A stretch of 64,000 bases of DNA from Herpetosiphonaceae bacterium (GCA_026003835.1 BPHZ01000001.1:814001-878000); one strand, 5' to 3'. Positions 19,650 to 30,259 are shown, counted from the stretch's first letter. The notes: generated by a model from the letters alone, not told the origin. Translations and numbers: made by a program.

Positions 19650-19772
19650 CTACCCTCCGGCGTGGCCCGGACCGCTAAACGTAAAGCTAAAGAAGAACGC
19701 GCAGCTTAGCCTCCCGGCCATCTGCGCGCCGCTTACGTTTTTCAGTACCGGGTTGTGCCGAAGTGTAGCCAT
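19650..19772 (-). CDS. 40-residue peptide from a dedicated promoter-terminator cassette
   Basis: Reads MATLRHNPVLKNVSGAQMAG, then RLSCAFFFSFTF and SGPGHAGG. The ATG at 19772 has an AGGAGC site 7 nt upstream, a consensus promoter (19800-19828) and a strong terminator 30 bp after the stop. A polar, basic N-terminal half is followed by an aromatic Phe-rich stretch with one Cys and a Gly-rich end. This layout would fit a secreted or modified peptide precursor, but no modification enzyme is adjacent and no family is recognised. Confidence 0.5.
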   Translation of the reverse strand: MATLRHNPVLKNVSGAQMAGRLSCAFFFSFTFSGPGHAGG

Positions 19773-19799
19773 ACCTACAGCTCCTGAATGATTGACTGG

Positions 19800-19828
19800 A
19801 GAATAGCATATGGGAGCTGCAAAGTCAA
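19800..19828 (-). promoter_or_regulatory. Promoter of the 40-residue peptide gene
   Basis: On the minus strand TTGACT (19823-19828), a 17-bp spacer and TATTCT (19800-19805). Start predicted near 19793, about 20 nt before the ATG. Confidence 0.7.
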
Positions 19829-19856
19829 GATGGAAGATTTCAGTGTAAACGGGAAC

Positions 19857-20789
19857 CTATTTAATTGAGATGCTCGTGGCGCTGGTCTGAAGCTCAACCT
19901 CGATACGCTTTTCAGCGTTCTGCGCGCCCCTGGTTACATAATACTCGCCCTCCCTGACAAAGCGCTCGCTATCGACAACCTCGCTACTGGCACTGGAATC
20001 GATCCTGATGCGGGCCGCTACCTCAGGCGGTACCACAACTGTCAATGAGGAGGCGCTGGCATCGACGACGATTCGCCCCTGTGATGGCAGGATGAGCTCG
20101 CCATCGCTTGCGCTCATATCCAACTTAAATTCCTCGATCTGGAGCTCTGATAGATCAATATTCAGATCGGTTGCGCTACTATCCATCTCCAGCACGAGGG
20201 GAAGATCTGGATTCAAACGGAGATCGAGCATTCCTTTGGATTTGATGTCGAAGAAGAGGAATGTGCCATGGCTATCAAGCTCAAGCTTGCCTACGCCATC
20301 CTTCACGTTGTAGCGCTGCTCTAGCTGCAAACCATCTGCACTATAGGTGCCCTCCGCAAACCTGTCGCTCCCTGGCGGCAGCGCCTCTATCCGCACATTG
20401 GCTGCGTCAATATCCACCGTAACCTCACCACGAGTGGCGCCGGCGAGCGATTGATCAATCTGGGTATCGATAACCCCAGCACGAACCTCAATCTTCCCTG
20501 TCGTCGTAAAGCCCCACACGAGGGCTCCGGAGATCAGGAGGCCAAGGAGCAGCCCCAGACCACGCTGCCAGCGCGACAACAGCAACTCCAATCCCAAAAT
20601 GATCAATAACAGGGGCCAGAAGCGAACGACGAGCGGCCCAATATTGGGCAGCTGCCAGCCAAGCTTCTGCGCCAGCAGGTAGCTGCCGAGCAGAATAAGC
20701 AGCAGCGGTAGGAGGATTGACCGTTTAGTCCGTGGTCGATCAGAGTAAGGTTCGTCGGGCTGTGGTCGATCAGAGTACGGCTCCGTCAT
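19857..20789 (-). CDS. Membrane protein with LiaF/toast-rack-like C-terminal domain
   Basis: 310 residues. A hydrophilic head with a repeated PYSDRP motif is followed by three or so hydrophobic helices (about 30-105). The C-terminal 200 residues are regular beta strands (VTVDIDAANVRIEALPPG, LDMSASDGELILPSQGRIVV, DASASSLTVVVPPEVAARI), typical of DUF4097/toast-rack adhesin-like domains seen in LiaF and similar envelope-stress proteins. I start at ATG 20789, which has GAGGAG upstream. It is followed on the same genome arm by a PspC protein gene, suggesting a shared envelope-stress role, which is inference. Confidence 0.72.
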   Translation of the reverse strand: MTEPYSDRPQPDEPYSDRPRTKRSILLPLLLILLGSYLLAQKLGWQLPNIGPLVVRFWPLLLIILGLELLLSRWQRGLGLLLGLLISGALVWGFTTTGKIEVRAGVIDTQIDQSLAGATRGEVTVDIDAANVRIEALPPGSDRFAEGTYSADGLQLEQRYNVKDGVGKLELDSHGTFLFFDIKSKGMLDLRLNPDLPLVLEMDSSATDLNIDLSELQIEEFKLDMSASDGELILPSQGRIVVDASASSLTVVVPPEVAARIRIDSSASSEVVDSERFVREGEYYVTRGAQNAEKRIEVELQTSATSISIK

Positions 20790-20929
20790 AAAATCTCCTC
20801 GCAAGTGTAGAATCAAGCTCTCTTACGGAAATACAAGTGCGCGCTTCAGGGGAGGGATTACCGAAGGGCTCTCGCTCCCTCAGCCTACCACCGTGTTACA
20901 ATCCATGAACCATCATCAGCAGCATAATC

Positions 20930-20968
20930 GGCGGCCAGCGTGTGAATATGGGCACAACGCTGGCCGCC
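20930..20968. repeat. GC-rich inverted repeat after the PspC gene
   Basis: A 12-bp perfect stem GGCGGCCAGCGT with a 15-nt loop. It stands 30 bp after the pspC stop on the minus strand; there is no T-run, so terminator function is unproven. Confidence 0.5.
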
Positions 20969-21000
20969 GATCGCCGCCCTCAGGTGAGCGACGTGTCAGC

Positions 21001-21672
21001 TTAACGCCTGGTGAGTAGGAGAAAGCCACCAATAATGAGCAGGGCCGGAAAGAAGAACTCTCCGATGCCAAACTCCGAGGCCAAAATCAGAGCGCCAACG
21101 ACCAGCAAGATGATGCCGAGCTGTGGCTTGCGATCTGTGCTCTGCTTTGGCCTGCTTGTGTTAATAGGTGGTAAATACGGAGGCGCAGGAGGAGGCGCAG
21201 GTACAGGCGGCGGCACAGGCGTTTCCGTTACCGATGGCCGGGCATCTGCCTCCCTCCGCAAATCAATCGTCTGCCCGGTAGCAGGCCCTCGCTCCGGCTG
21301 CGCCACATCACCCACCCGGGGATAAACAGTTGGCGAGATCGGCTTTCCTGTATAGGGATCATAGCGGAACGTGGCAGGATCGAACGGCGCTGCGGAGCTG
21401 CTCGTCCACTGATCCGGCTGATGGTTGTGCTGCAACGCGCCCTGGGAAGGCGGTGGGAAAACCCCAGGGTTTAGCCCATAGGTCGGCGCTCTCTCACTTG
21501 GGATGATGGCCCACAGAATGATGTAGAGGAGAAAGCCGATCCCTCCACCCATGACCAGCAGCACAAAGATCAGCCGTACAATCACCGGATCGAGATCAAA
21601 GTAGTGCGCCAGTCCTCCACACACGCCGCCGATCACACGGTCGGTGCGGCTTCTGAGCAGGCGGTCTTGCAT
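21001..21672 (-). CDS. PspC-domain protein
   Basis: 223 residues. The N-terminal PspC domain reads LLRSRTDRVIGGVCGGLAHY and FDLDPVIVRLIFVLL, with a hydrophobic helix ending WAIIPSE. Residues about 70-180 are Pro-rich and probably disordered, with GQTIDLRRE. Two short hydrophobic segments close the protein (LGIILLVVGALILASEFGIG, then FFPALLIIGGFLLL). AGGAGA precedes the ATG. PspC proteins respond to envelope stress. The long linker and C-terminal pair resemble the protein at 29161-29706. Confidence 0.85.
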   Translation of the reverse strand: MQDRLLRSRTDRVIGGVCGGLAHYFDLDPVIVRLIFVLLVMGGGIGFLLYIILWAIIPSERAPTYGLNPGVFPPPSQGALQHNHQPDQWTSSSAAPFDPATFRYDPYTGKPISPTVYPRVGDVAQPERGPATGQTIDLRREADARPSVTETPVPPPVPAPPPAPPYLPPINTSRPKQSTDRKPQLGIILLVVGALILASEFGIGEFFFPALLIIGGFLLLTRR

Positions 21673-21815
21673 GGAAGATCTCCTTAAACTAGAACTATCT
21701 CCTAACCTGGGGCTGTCGCCCTCGCATCTGTTGGACGCGCAGGCGCTCTAGATTGTTGCATCCCCGTCGATGTCTTTTTTTCTCCTTGCAGAGAGAGTCT
21801 ACCACGCGCTGCTGA

Positions 21816-23144
<1,329 letters not shown>

Positions 23145-23159
23145 GGTTAGACGTTTACA

Positions 23160-24194
23160 ATGCAACTTGTCTCATTTCGCCGCTACGGCGCAGGCTCAGA
23201 GGAGCGCGCCGGCGTGCTGGTACCTGTTGGTATCGTCGATCTTACTGCCGCAGCGCCGCTTCTCTTCGAGGATGCAGAGGAGCGGCGCTGGGATCTGTTA
23301 AGCCTGCTCCAGAGTGAGAGTGAGGGCTACGGACTCAGCGCGGCCGAACAGATCGTCGACGCTGTCCTGGAGCAGATCGGCCAGGAGACGAGTCAGGGGG
23401 AGATCATCATTGAGGCGCCGATTGGCCCGCTCTCGCTCGGCGGCGCCCATGTGATTCTGCCGCTGGATAGTGTGCGCCTGCTCGCGCCGCTGCCGCGCCC
23501 GCCTTCCCTGCGCGACTTCTATGCCTTTGAGCAGCATGTTGCCGCAGCGTTCGGCGCCCGTGGCAGGGAGGTGCCGCCGGCCTGGTATCGCATGCCCGTC
23601 TTCTACTTCTCAAACCATGGCGCCGTTTACGGGCCTGATGATCGTATCCTAATGCCGCGGACGAAGGCACTTGACTATGAGCTGGAAATTGCCTGTGTTA
23701 TCGGTCGCGAGGGCCGTGATATTTCCGAGGACGAGGCCGAGTATTATATCGCCGGCTATACCATTATGAATGATTGGTCGGCCCGGGATATTCAGCGCGA
23801 GGAGATGAGCGTAGGGCTCGGCCCCGCCAAAGGTAAGGATTTCGCCACCTCGCTTGGCCCGGCGCTGGTTACGCCGGACGAACTGGAGGATCGCGCCACC
23901 GGCGATGGGCGCTATGACCTGGCAATGGTCGTGCGTGTCAATGGACAGGAGCGCGGGCGCGGCAACTTCCGCGATATCCACTACACCTTCTCCCACATGA
24001 TCGCCTTTGCTTCGCGTGATGTAACCCTGCGTCCAGGCGATATCCTTGGCTCGGGCACCGTCGGCGGCGGCTGCCTGCTGGAGACTACTGGTGGAAAAGG
24101 GCCATGGCTCCAGCCCGGCGATGTCGTCGAACTGGAGGTAGAAAGGCTGGGTGTGCTGCGCAATCGCGTGGCGGATCGAGAGGAAGACTGGTAG
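23160..24194 (+). CDS. Fumarylacetoacetate hydrolase family protein
   Basis: 344 residues. The last step of tyrosine breakdown yields fumarate and acetoacetate. The metal-binding core is MPRTKALDYELEIACVIG with the acidic ligands; GYTIMNDWSARDIQREE and LGPAKGKDFATSLGPALVT follow; GDILGSGTVGGGCLLE and LQPGDVVELEVERLG close the fold. The length and VFYFSNHGAVYGPDD are nearer to the bacterial short-type hydrolase than to mammalian FAH. It starts 15 bp after hppD in the operon, which supports true fumarylacetoacetase activity. Confidence 0.9.
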   Translation: MQLVSFRRYGAGSEERAGVLVPVGIVDLTAAAPLLFEDAEERRWDLLSLLQSESEGYGLSAAEQIVDAVLEQIGQETSQGEIIIEAPIGPLSLGGAHVILPLDSVRLLAPLPRPPSLRDFYAFEQHVAAAFGARGREVPPAWYRMPVFYFSNHGAVYGPDDRILMPRTKALDYELEIACVIGREGRDISEDEAEYYIAGYTIMNDWSARDIQREEMSVGLGPAKGKDFATSLGPALVTPDELEDRATGDGRYDLAMVVRVNGQERGRGNFRDIHYTFSHMIAFASRDVTLRPGDILGSGTVGGGCLLETTGGKGPWLQPGDVVELEVERLGVLRNRVADREEDW

Positions 24195-24197
24195 CCT

Positions 24198-26960
24198 ATG
24201 ACCCAAACAGCTCAGGATGCGCTCAGCAGCGATATTCATCTGCTCGGCGATCTGCTTGGCGAGATTATCAGGCGGATCGAGGGCGAGCAGGCTTTCGAGC
24301 TGGAGGAGGAGGTGCGCGCCGCTACGAAGGCGCTGCGCACAGCGCCGTCGATTGAGGAGGCCCGGCGGCTGTGTGACCGCCTCGATCGTCTTGACCTGCC
24401 CGCGCTCAGCCTGTTGATCCGCGCCTTTGGCGTCTACTTCGATTTAATTAACCTAGCGGAGCAACAGGCTCGCGTGCGTGCCATCCGTGATCGCACGCGC
24501 CAGGGTTATCCTCTTCCGATTGCCGAGAGCCCTGAGGCGGCGCTGCGCCGCCTCCACGATCGCGGCATTACCGCAGAACAGCTGAAGCGCTACTTCGACC
24601 GAGCATTGATCAGCCCTGTGTTTACCGCCCATCCCACCGAAGCGCGCCGCCGTACTGTGCTCAAAAAGCTCTGGCGTATTGCCCGCGAGCTGGACCGTAT
24701 CGAGCGTATCAATCTGCTGCCACGCGAGCGCGAGCTGGCTACTACGGCGATTACCGAGGAGATCGAGGCGCTCTGGCTCTCAGAACGCATACGCGAGGCT
24801 CGTCCAACTGTGCTTGACGAGGTGCGCCAGGGGTTGCAGATCATCGAAGATGCTCTCTTCCATGTCGTCCCCCGCCTCTATCGTGAGCTGGACGAGGCGC
24901 TGCAACGTGTCTATCCCGCATATGATCGTCACGTGCCGTCGTTTCTCCGCTTTGGTTCCTGGATCGGCGGCGATCGCGATGGCAACCCTTATGTTACGCC
25001 GGAGATTACCGCGCGCGCACTGCGCCTCCAGCAAGAGACGCTCTTCCAGCACTACCTCCAGCGCATCGGCGATCTGTTCAGCAGGCTCAGCCACTCCTCA
25101 TTCTTCGCGCCCCCCAGCCCGGAACTTATGCGCTCGCTGGAGGAGGATGAGGCCATTTTCCCAGATGTTTATACCGGGCAACCGCATGAACCCTACAGGC
25201 TCAAGTGTGGCTTTATCGATGCTAAATTGCGCCGCACACTGGACTATTTACGGACGATTGAGCTGCGCTGGAGTGAAGAAGCACACGCGCCGCCGGGAGT
25301 CTACCTGAGCCGGCAGCAGTTGCTCCACGATTTGATGCTCATGGCCGACAGCTTGCGGCAGAGCAAAGCTACCGCAGCGGTTTCGGGCGCCGTTCAGGAT
25401 ATGATCCGCCTGGTTGAAGTCTTTGGCGTCCATATGCTGACGCTGGATATCCGCCAGCACAGCGCTCGTCACGTCGAAGCCATGGCAGAAGTTCTACGCT
25501 GGGCGGGAGTTTGCGAGGACTACTCGAGTCTGACAGCCGACGAGCGCATCGAGATCCTCGCGCACGAACTCGAAAGCCAACGACCGCTGATCCCAACCCA
25601 TCTCGCCTTCTCGCCATCTACCAACGAGATTATCGAAACGTTTCGCACCGTTGCAGCACTGCTGGAGCAACAGTGCCCCGAAGCGATCGAGACCTATATC
25701 ATCAGCATGGCTACTGAGCCAGCGCACATCCTTGAGGTACTGCTCTTTGCCCGTGAAGCGCGGCTCTTCCGCCCCCTCGAAGGCGTTAGCAAGCTCAATA
25801 TCGTCCCATTATTCGAGACCCTGGATTCCCTGCAGCGGGCCCCGGAGATCATCAGCAGGCTTTTCAACCTGCCGATCTACAGACAGCACCTCAAGCTGCG
25901 CGGCAACATCCAGGAGGTTATGATCGGCTATTCGGACAGCAACAAAGAGAGTGGTTTTCTCCAATCGGTGTGGGCGCTCTACAGGGCTGAATGCGCCCTA
26001 AGCGATGTGGTGAGCCAGGCTGGTATCGATATCCAGATCTTCCATGGGCGAGGAGGCGCGATTGGTCGTGGGGGAGGGCCAGCCAACCGTGCCATTCTAG
26101 CCCAACCTCGCGGCACGATCAACGGTCGCCTGCGCATCACTGAACAGGGAGAGGTGATCTCCGACCGCTACGGCCATCATGCCGTGGCCGAGCGCCATCT
26201 GGAGCAGGTTATCAACGCAGTACTCCTGGCCAGTTTCCCCAGGGGCGCTGATCACCCCGACCCTGCCTGGGAGGATCTTCTCGATCGGCTGGCCGCCAGT
26301 GCGCGCCGTCACTACCGCGGGCTGGTCTATGAGACACCAGCATTTCTCACCTATTTCGAGCAGGCGACGCCGATCAACGAACTCTCTCAGGTGCGCATCG
26401 GCTCTCGCCCTACGCGACGAGGCCGCGCTAAGGGGATTGAGGATCTGCGCGCCATCCCCTGGGTCTTCAGCTGGATCCAGAGCCGCCACACACTTCCAGG
26501 CTGGTACGGCCTGGGCAGCGCCATCGCCGAATATCTAGCCGAAGATCCCAAGGGCTTGCAAACGCTGCAAGTTATGTATGAGCGCTGGCCGTTCTGGCGT
26601 ACGACTATCGACAACGCGCAGATGATCCTGGCTAAAGCGGATATGACCATCGCCCGTCTCTACGCCGATCTGGTTGAGGACCAGGCGCTTGCGGAAATGA
26701 TCTATGAGCAGATCGCTTCGGAGTATCGGCGCACCGTCGATCTTGTATGCGCCATAACCCAACAGAGCGAACTTCTCGATGATATGCCGGTGTTGCAAAA
26801 CTCAATCCGGCGGCGCAACCCATATGTCGATCCTCTCAGCTTTATCCAAATCGTTCTGCTGCGCCGCCTGCGTGCTGGCCAGGAGCCGCACGATGAGCTG
26901 CTGAAGATGGTGTTGGAGAGTATCAACGGCATCGCCGCAGGGCTCAGAAACACGGGTTAG
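24198..26960 (+). CDS. ppc: Phosphoenolpyruvate carboxylase
   Basis: Carboxylates PEP to oxaloacetate with bicarbonate, an anaplerotic step. 920 residues, standard. VFTAHPTEARRRTVL has the catalytic His, GGDRDGNPYVTPEIT the PEP site, GYSDSNKESGFLQSVWALYR the second signature, and FHGRGGAIGRGGGPANRAI the mobile Gly-rich loop. The end GLRNTG is the invariant C-terminal tetrapeptide region. Starting 3 bp after the FAH gene, it is almost certainly cotranscribed; coupling acetoacetate and fumarate output to oxaloacetate supply is a plausible reason. Confidence 0.96.
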   Translation: MTQTAQDALSSDIHLLGDLLGEIIRRIEGEQAFELEEEVRAATKALRTAPSIEEARRLCDRLDRLDLPALSLLIRAFGVYFDLINLAEQQARVRAIRDRTRQGYPLPIAESPEAALRRLHDRGITAEQLKRYFDRALISPVFTAHPTEARRRTVLKKLWRIARELDRIERINLLPRERELATTAITEEIEALWLSERIREARPTVLDEVRQGLQIIEDALFHVVPRLYRELDEALQRVYPAYDRHVPSFLRFGSWIGGDRDGNPYVTPEITARALRLQQETLFQHYLQRIGDLFSRLSHSSFFAPPSPELMRSLEEDEAIFPDVYTGQPHEPYRLKCGFIDAKLRRTLDYLRTIELRWSEEAHAPPGVYLSRQQLLHDLMLMADSLRQSKATAAVSGAVQDMIRLVEVFGVHMLTLDIRQHSARHVEAMAEVLRWAGVCEDYSSLTADERIEILAHELESQRPLIPTHLAFSPSTNEIIETFRTVAALLEQQCPEAIETYIISMATEPAHILEVLLFAREARLFRPLEGVSKLNIVPLFETLDSLQRAPEIISRLFNLPIYRQHLKLRGNIQEVMIGYSDSNKESGFLQSVWALYRAECALSDVVSQAGIDIQIFHGRGGAIGRGGGPANRAILAQPRGTINGRLRITEQGEVISDRYGHHAVAERHLEQVINAVLLASFPRGADHPDPAWEDLLDRLAASARRHYRGLVYETPAFLTYFEQATPINELSQVRIGSRPTRRGRAKGIEDLRAIPWVFSWIQSRHTLPGWYGLGSAIAEYLAEDPKGLQTLQVMYERWPFWRTTIDNAQMILAKADMTIARLYADLVEDQALAEMIYEQIASEYRRTVDLVCAITQQSELLDDMPVLQNSIRRRNPYVDPLSFIQIVLLRRLRAGQEPHDELLKMVLESINGIAAGLRNTG

Positions 26961-27059
26961 GGCGCCATTATGCCGGAGACAAGGAGTGACCTCGATATCA
27001 CCTTGCTGCAGCGGGTTATCCTAGAGGCCTGATTCTGCGCCAGGAAAGGGACGGACACT

Positions 27060-27878
27060 GTGAGTGAGAAGGAGGCGATCGAGCGTGCGACAGGTGGGCC
27101 GGTCATGATCGATTCGCTCTACGCCGATCTCGTTGCCCTCGGCATTGTGCCAGGCATGACACTGCTGGTCCACTCGTCGTTAAGCGCCCTCGGATGGGTT
27201 TGCGGCGGTCCAGTGGCGGTCATTCTAGCCCTGGAGCGTGCGCTCGGGCCGGGCGGAACATTGGTTATGCCAGCCTTCTCGACGGATCTATCAGACCCGG
27301 CTGAGTGGCGCAATCCGGCAGTCCCCGAACGTTGGTGGGAGATCATCCGGCAGACCATGCCAGCCTATGATCCCGATCTGACACCCACTCGCCAGATGGG
27401 AGCAATTCCGGAGACATTTCGCAAGCAGCGCAATGTTCTGCGCAGCAAGCATCCACAAGTTTCCTTTGCCGCCTGGGGAAGCCAGGCGCAACAGGTTATC
27501 AGCGACCATCGTCTCGACTCACGACTTGGCGAAGACTCACCGCTGAGGCGGATCTACGACCTTGACGGCTGGGTACTGCTATTGGGAGTCGGCCACGGTA
27601 ACAATACCTCAATCCACCTGGCGGAGTACCGCGCGATATACCCGCATAAACGCACTATCCGTTTTGGCGCACCGACCCTGATCGACAAGCGGCGGCAGTG
27701 GACTTGGTTCGAGGATCTCGACCTGGACGACTCGGATTTCGAGACCATCGGTGGGGATTTTGAACGCGAATTGGGGTTGATATCACGGAAGCATGTTGCC
27801 TATGGCGATGCCCTGCTTATGCCTCAACGCTCACTTGTAGATTATGCTGTACAATGGATTGAGAAGAACAGACAGTAA
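27060..27878 (+). CDS. AAC(3)-fold (YokD-like) N-acetyltransferase, substrate unknown
   Basis: 272 residues from a GTG start. Family landmarks are LLVHSSLSALGWVCGG (acyl-CoA site), LGPGGTLVMPAFS, KHPQVSFAAWG, and LLLGVGHGNNTSIHLAEY with the catalytic His region. Aminoglycoside 3-N-acetyltransferases and housekeeping acetyltransferases share this fold, and nothing here marks antibiotic resistance. It lies between ppc and hmgA within the homogentisate operon, so a role with an amino-sugar or CoA-linked metabolite of that pathway is possible but unproven. An alternative start is the ATG 45 bp downstream. Confidence 0.8.
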   Translation: MSEKEAIERATGGPVMIDSLYADLVALGIVPGMTLLVHSSLSALGWVCGGPVAVILALERALGPGGTLVMPAFSTDLSDPAEWRNPAVPERWWEIIRQTMPAYDPDLTPTRQMGAIPETFRKQRNVLRSKHPQVSFAAWGSQAQQVISDHRLDSRLGEDSPLRRIYDLDGWVLLLGVGHGNNTSIHLAEYRAIYPHKRTIRFGAPTLIDKRRQWTWFEDLDLDDSDFETIGGDFERELGLISRKHVAYGDALLMPQRSLVDYAVQWIEKNRQ

Positions 27879-27905
27879 CTACAAAAGAAAGTTAGGAGGC
27901 CGACG

Positions 27906-29066
27906 ATGCCCTTCTATCACCGATTGGGCGAGATCCCTCGCAAACGCCACACCCAGTTCCGAAAACCTGATGGCTCACTCTACTCTGAGCAGGTGATGGG
28001 CACCAAGGGATTTAGTGGCAATCAGGCGATTCTCTACCACTATTACCCGCCGACAAGCATTATGGAGGTCGAGGACCTTGGCTCGGTCGAGGTGCCACTC
28101 GAAGAAGAGGGCGCGCTGCGGCATCGCCATTTCCGCACAGCTCGCCTCCAGCCCGGCGGCGATCCAATCAGCGGGCGCCAGCCGCTCCTGGCCAACAGCG
28201 ATGTCGTTCTGTCGGTCTGTCTGCCGACGGAGGAGCAGCGCTACTTTTATCGCAACGGTCAGGGCGATGAGCTGATCTTTGTTCACGAAGGTGAGGGTGT
28301 GCTGGAGACGATCTTCGGCAATATCCCGTACCGCCGCGGCGACTACCTGGTTATCCCCATCGGCACAACCTATCGCATCGATACCAGGGGGACAACAACG
28401 CGTCTGCTGGTCTTCGATACGAACGGCGAGATCACCACGCCGCGTCGCTACCGTAACGCCTACGGCCAGCTGCTGGAGCACTCGCCCTTCTGCGAGCGCG
28501 ATTTCCGCGCCCCGCAGGAACTGATCCCTCACGAGGAGAAAGGCGCCTTTGAAGTGCGCGTTAAAGCTCGTGGCCGAATCACGAAGCATATCCTTGACCA
28601 TCACCCATTCGATGTGGTCGGCTGGGATGGCTATCTCTACCCCTACGCCTTCAACATCGAGGATTTTGAGCCGATCACCGGACGTATCCATCAGCCGCCG
28701 CCGGTCCACCAGACCTTTGAGGGGCCGAATTTTGTGATCTGCTCGTTTGTGCCTCGGCTTTTCGACTATCACCCGCTGGCGATCCCTGCGCCGTACAATC
28801 ATTCAAATGTCGAGAGCGACGAAGTACTCTACTACGTCGAGGGGAACTTTATGAGCCGGCGCGGCATCGAGGAGTCCTCGATCACCCTGCATCCGGCCGG
28901 CATGCCTCACGGCCCGCATCCGGGTACGGTCGAGGCCAGTATCGGTAAGGAAAAGACCGAGGAGCTGGCCGTGATGATGGATACCTTCAGGCCGCTGTAC
29001 ATCGCCAAACCGGCATTGGCGATCGAAGATCCTAACTACGCATACAGCTGGGTACGCCACGAGTAA
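27906..29066 (+). CDS. hmgA: Homogentisate 1,2-dioxygenase
   Basis: Ring-opens homogentisate to maleylacetoacetate with Fe(II). 386 residues, cupin fold. The N-terminal MPFYHRLGEIPRKRHTQF is typical of the bacterial form. GDELIFVHEGEGVLET and the RRGDYLVIPIGTTYRID strands form the first cupin. The metal site is in SDEVLYYVEGNFMSRRG and ITLHPAGMPHGPHPGTVE (His, Glu, His). AGGAGG precedes the ATG. No maleylacetoacetate isomerase is visible nearby, so that step must be encoded elsewhere or be spontaneous. Confidence 0.95.
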   Translation: MPFYHRLGEIPRKRHTQFRKPDGSLYSEQVMGTKGFSGNQAILYHYYPPTSIMEVEDLGSVEVPLEEEGALRHRHFRTARLQPGGDPISGRQPLLANSDVVLSVCLPTEEQRYFYRNGQGDELIFVHEGEGVLETIFGNIPYRRGDYLVIPIGTTYRIDTRGTTTRLLVFDTNGEITTPRRYRNAYGQLLEHSPFCERDFRAPQELIPHEEKGAFEVRVKARGRITKHILDHHPFDVVGWDGYLYPYAFNIEDFEPITGRIHQPPPVHQTFEGPNFVICSFVPRLFDYHPLAIPAPYNHSNVESDEVLYYVEGNFMSRRGIEESSITLHPAGMPHGPHPGTVEASIGKEKTEELAVMMDTFRPLYIAKPALAIEDPNYAYSWVRHE

Positions 29067-29101
29067 GCTCCAGTGAGAGCTACTACCGGCGGAAGAAACA
29101 A

Positions 29102-29133
29102 GCAGCGGGGCACGAATGTTCGTGCCCCGCTGC
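29102..29133 (+). terminator. Hairpin ending the hmgA operon
   Basis: A perfect 15-bp stem (GCAGCGGGGCACGAA and complement) with a 2-nt centre, 36 bp after the hmgA stop. There is no T-run; the position between convergent genes suggests bidirectional use. Confidence 0.6.
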
Positions 29134-29160
29134 CGTGTAAAGATGGAGTTTAAGCGTTAG

Positions 29161-29706
29161 CTAGCAGCATCTGCGCTGGTGGCGCGGCTTCAGCAGGCTC
29201 AGCACCCCAGCCAATAGGAGGATACCCGGCCAGAAGAACCCCGTCGCAAAGAGCAGCGCCAGGCCGCCGAGCCACATCAGCGAACGGAGCGCCTCGTCGT
29301 GCCGGCCCTTGCTGCTCTTCTTGCTGTAGGCGAGGATGCCAAAGAGCAGCAGCAGGCCGGGTAGACCAAACAAATGTCCAAGCCAGGGGCTCCAAAAGCG
29401 TGCCGGCCAGCTGAAGAGCAGGATGAGGCCAAAAACAACCAACCAGAAGCCAGCGCTGCTGTGGCGGCGCTGAGGGTGTGAACGGGAGTGTCTGGGTTGA
29501 GGGTGAGGTACGGACTGCTGTGGAGATGGGGGCGGAGGTGGTGGCGCCACCTGAGCTTTCCGTCCCAGGTCAATCGTCGGTCCTGTTGCTGCGGGCGCAG
29601 TCGCACCTGTCGACTGAATTTCCTGAACCTGCTGCAACCGTGTCCCACAGTAGATGCAGAACAGAGCATCGTCGGGAATTGTTTTATCACAGTAAGCGCA
29701 GCGCAT
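29161..29706 (-). CDS. Zinc-ribbon membrane protein, unknown function
   Basis: 181 residues starting MRCAYCDKTIPDDALFCIYC, a double CxxC zinc ribbon of the type found on regulatory or scaffold proteins. A Pro/Gln/His-rich linker includes GPTIDLGRK. Then four hydrophobic segments run to a basic end (LLKPRHQRRCC). I start at ATG 29706, which has GGAGAGG upstream, rather than the open frame to 30027. The TIDL motif and closing membrane pair resemble the PspC protein at 21001-21672. Confidence 0.65.
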   Translation of the reverse strand: MRCAYCDKTIPDDALFCIYCGTRLQQVQEIQSTGATAPAATGPTIDLGRKAQVAPPPPPPSPQQSVPHPQPRHSRSHPQRRHSSAGFWLVVFGLILLFSWPARFWSPWLGHLFGLPGLLLLFGILAYSKKSSKGRHDEALRSLMWLGGLALLFATGFFWPGILLLAGVLSLLKPRHQRRCC

Positions 29707-29956
29707 CACTCTCATCCTCTCCATATTGTACAGACAGCTGCCGCTTGTAGCCAGCGACAGCTTCGTTGTAGTATACGTACCCTGAGGATAGAAGGTTGCA
29801 TGCCCAGGCCTTCGCCAGAGCCAGCTGAGGTCTGAGTGCTCCGGCTGTCCGTAGGTCGCCCGGAGCTGGCGCACCATAGTCAAATAAAGACAGCGCACCC
29901 CTAACAAATCAGCGGATCCATGGAGAATCCTGAGGGACAAATGATCAGGGGGATCC

Positions 29957-30130
29957 ATGAATCCGCAAGAGATATTCTGCCCCAATTCCGCCTGTCCCGC
30001 AAGGGGCCAGGTGGGCCAGGGCAACATCGGCGTGCATAGCCGGAAAGAAGCGCGCTACCGCTGCCAGGTGTGCAAGAAAACCTTTGGCGCCCGCACGGGC
30101 ATGATCGTTCATGGGCGGCAGATCTTCTGC
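29957..30130 (+). pseudogene. 5' fragment of an IS1-like transposase
   Basis: The sequence encodes MNPQEIFCPNSACPARGQVG, then QGNIGVHSRKEARYRC and QVCKKTFGARTG, the zinc-ribbon N-terminus of a transposase family common in Chloroflexota. Similarity stops abruptly at about residue 48, next to the terminator of the tRNA array, and no DDE domain follows. It is a remnant. Confidence 0.6.
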
Positions 30131-30141
30131 CGATACTTGAT

Positions 30142-30179
30142 AAAAAAACAGGCGCCAGCTGTTACGTGAGCCGGCGCCT
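30142..30179 (-). terminator. Terminator of the tRNA array
   Basis: AGGCGCC/GGCGCCT (7 bp) at 30150-30179, followed on the minus strand by G and seven T (30142-30148). It lies directly after tRNA-Gln. Confidence 0.8.
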
Positions 30180-30185
30180 GCCTGA

Positions 30186-30259
<74 letters not shown>

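Noticed and set aside
27060..27878. Aminoglycoside resistance gene
   Set aside because: The fold family includes many non-resistance enzymes, and the gene is embedded in a catabolic operon.
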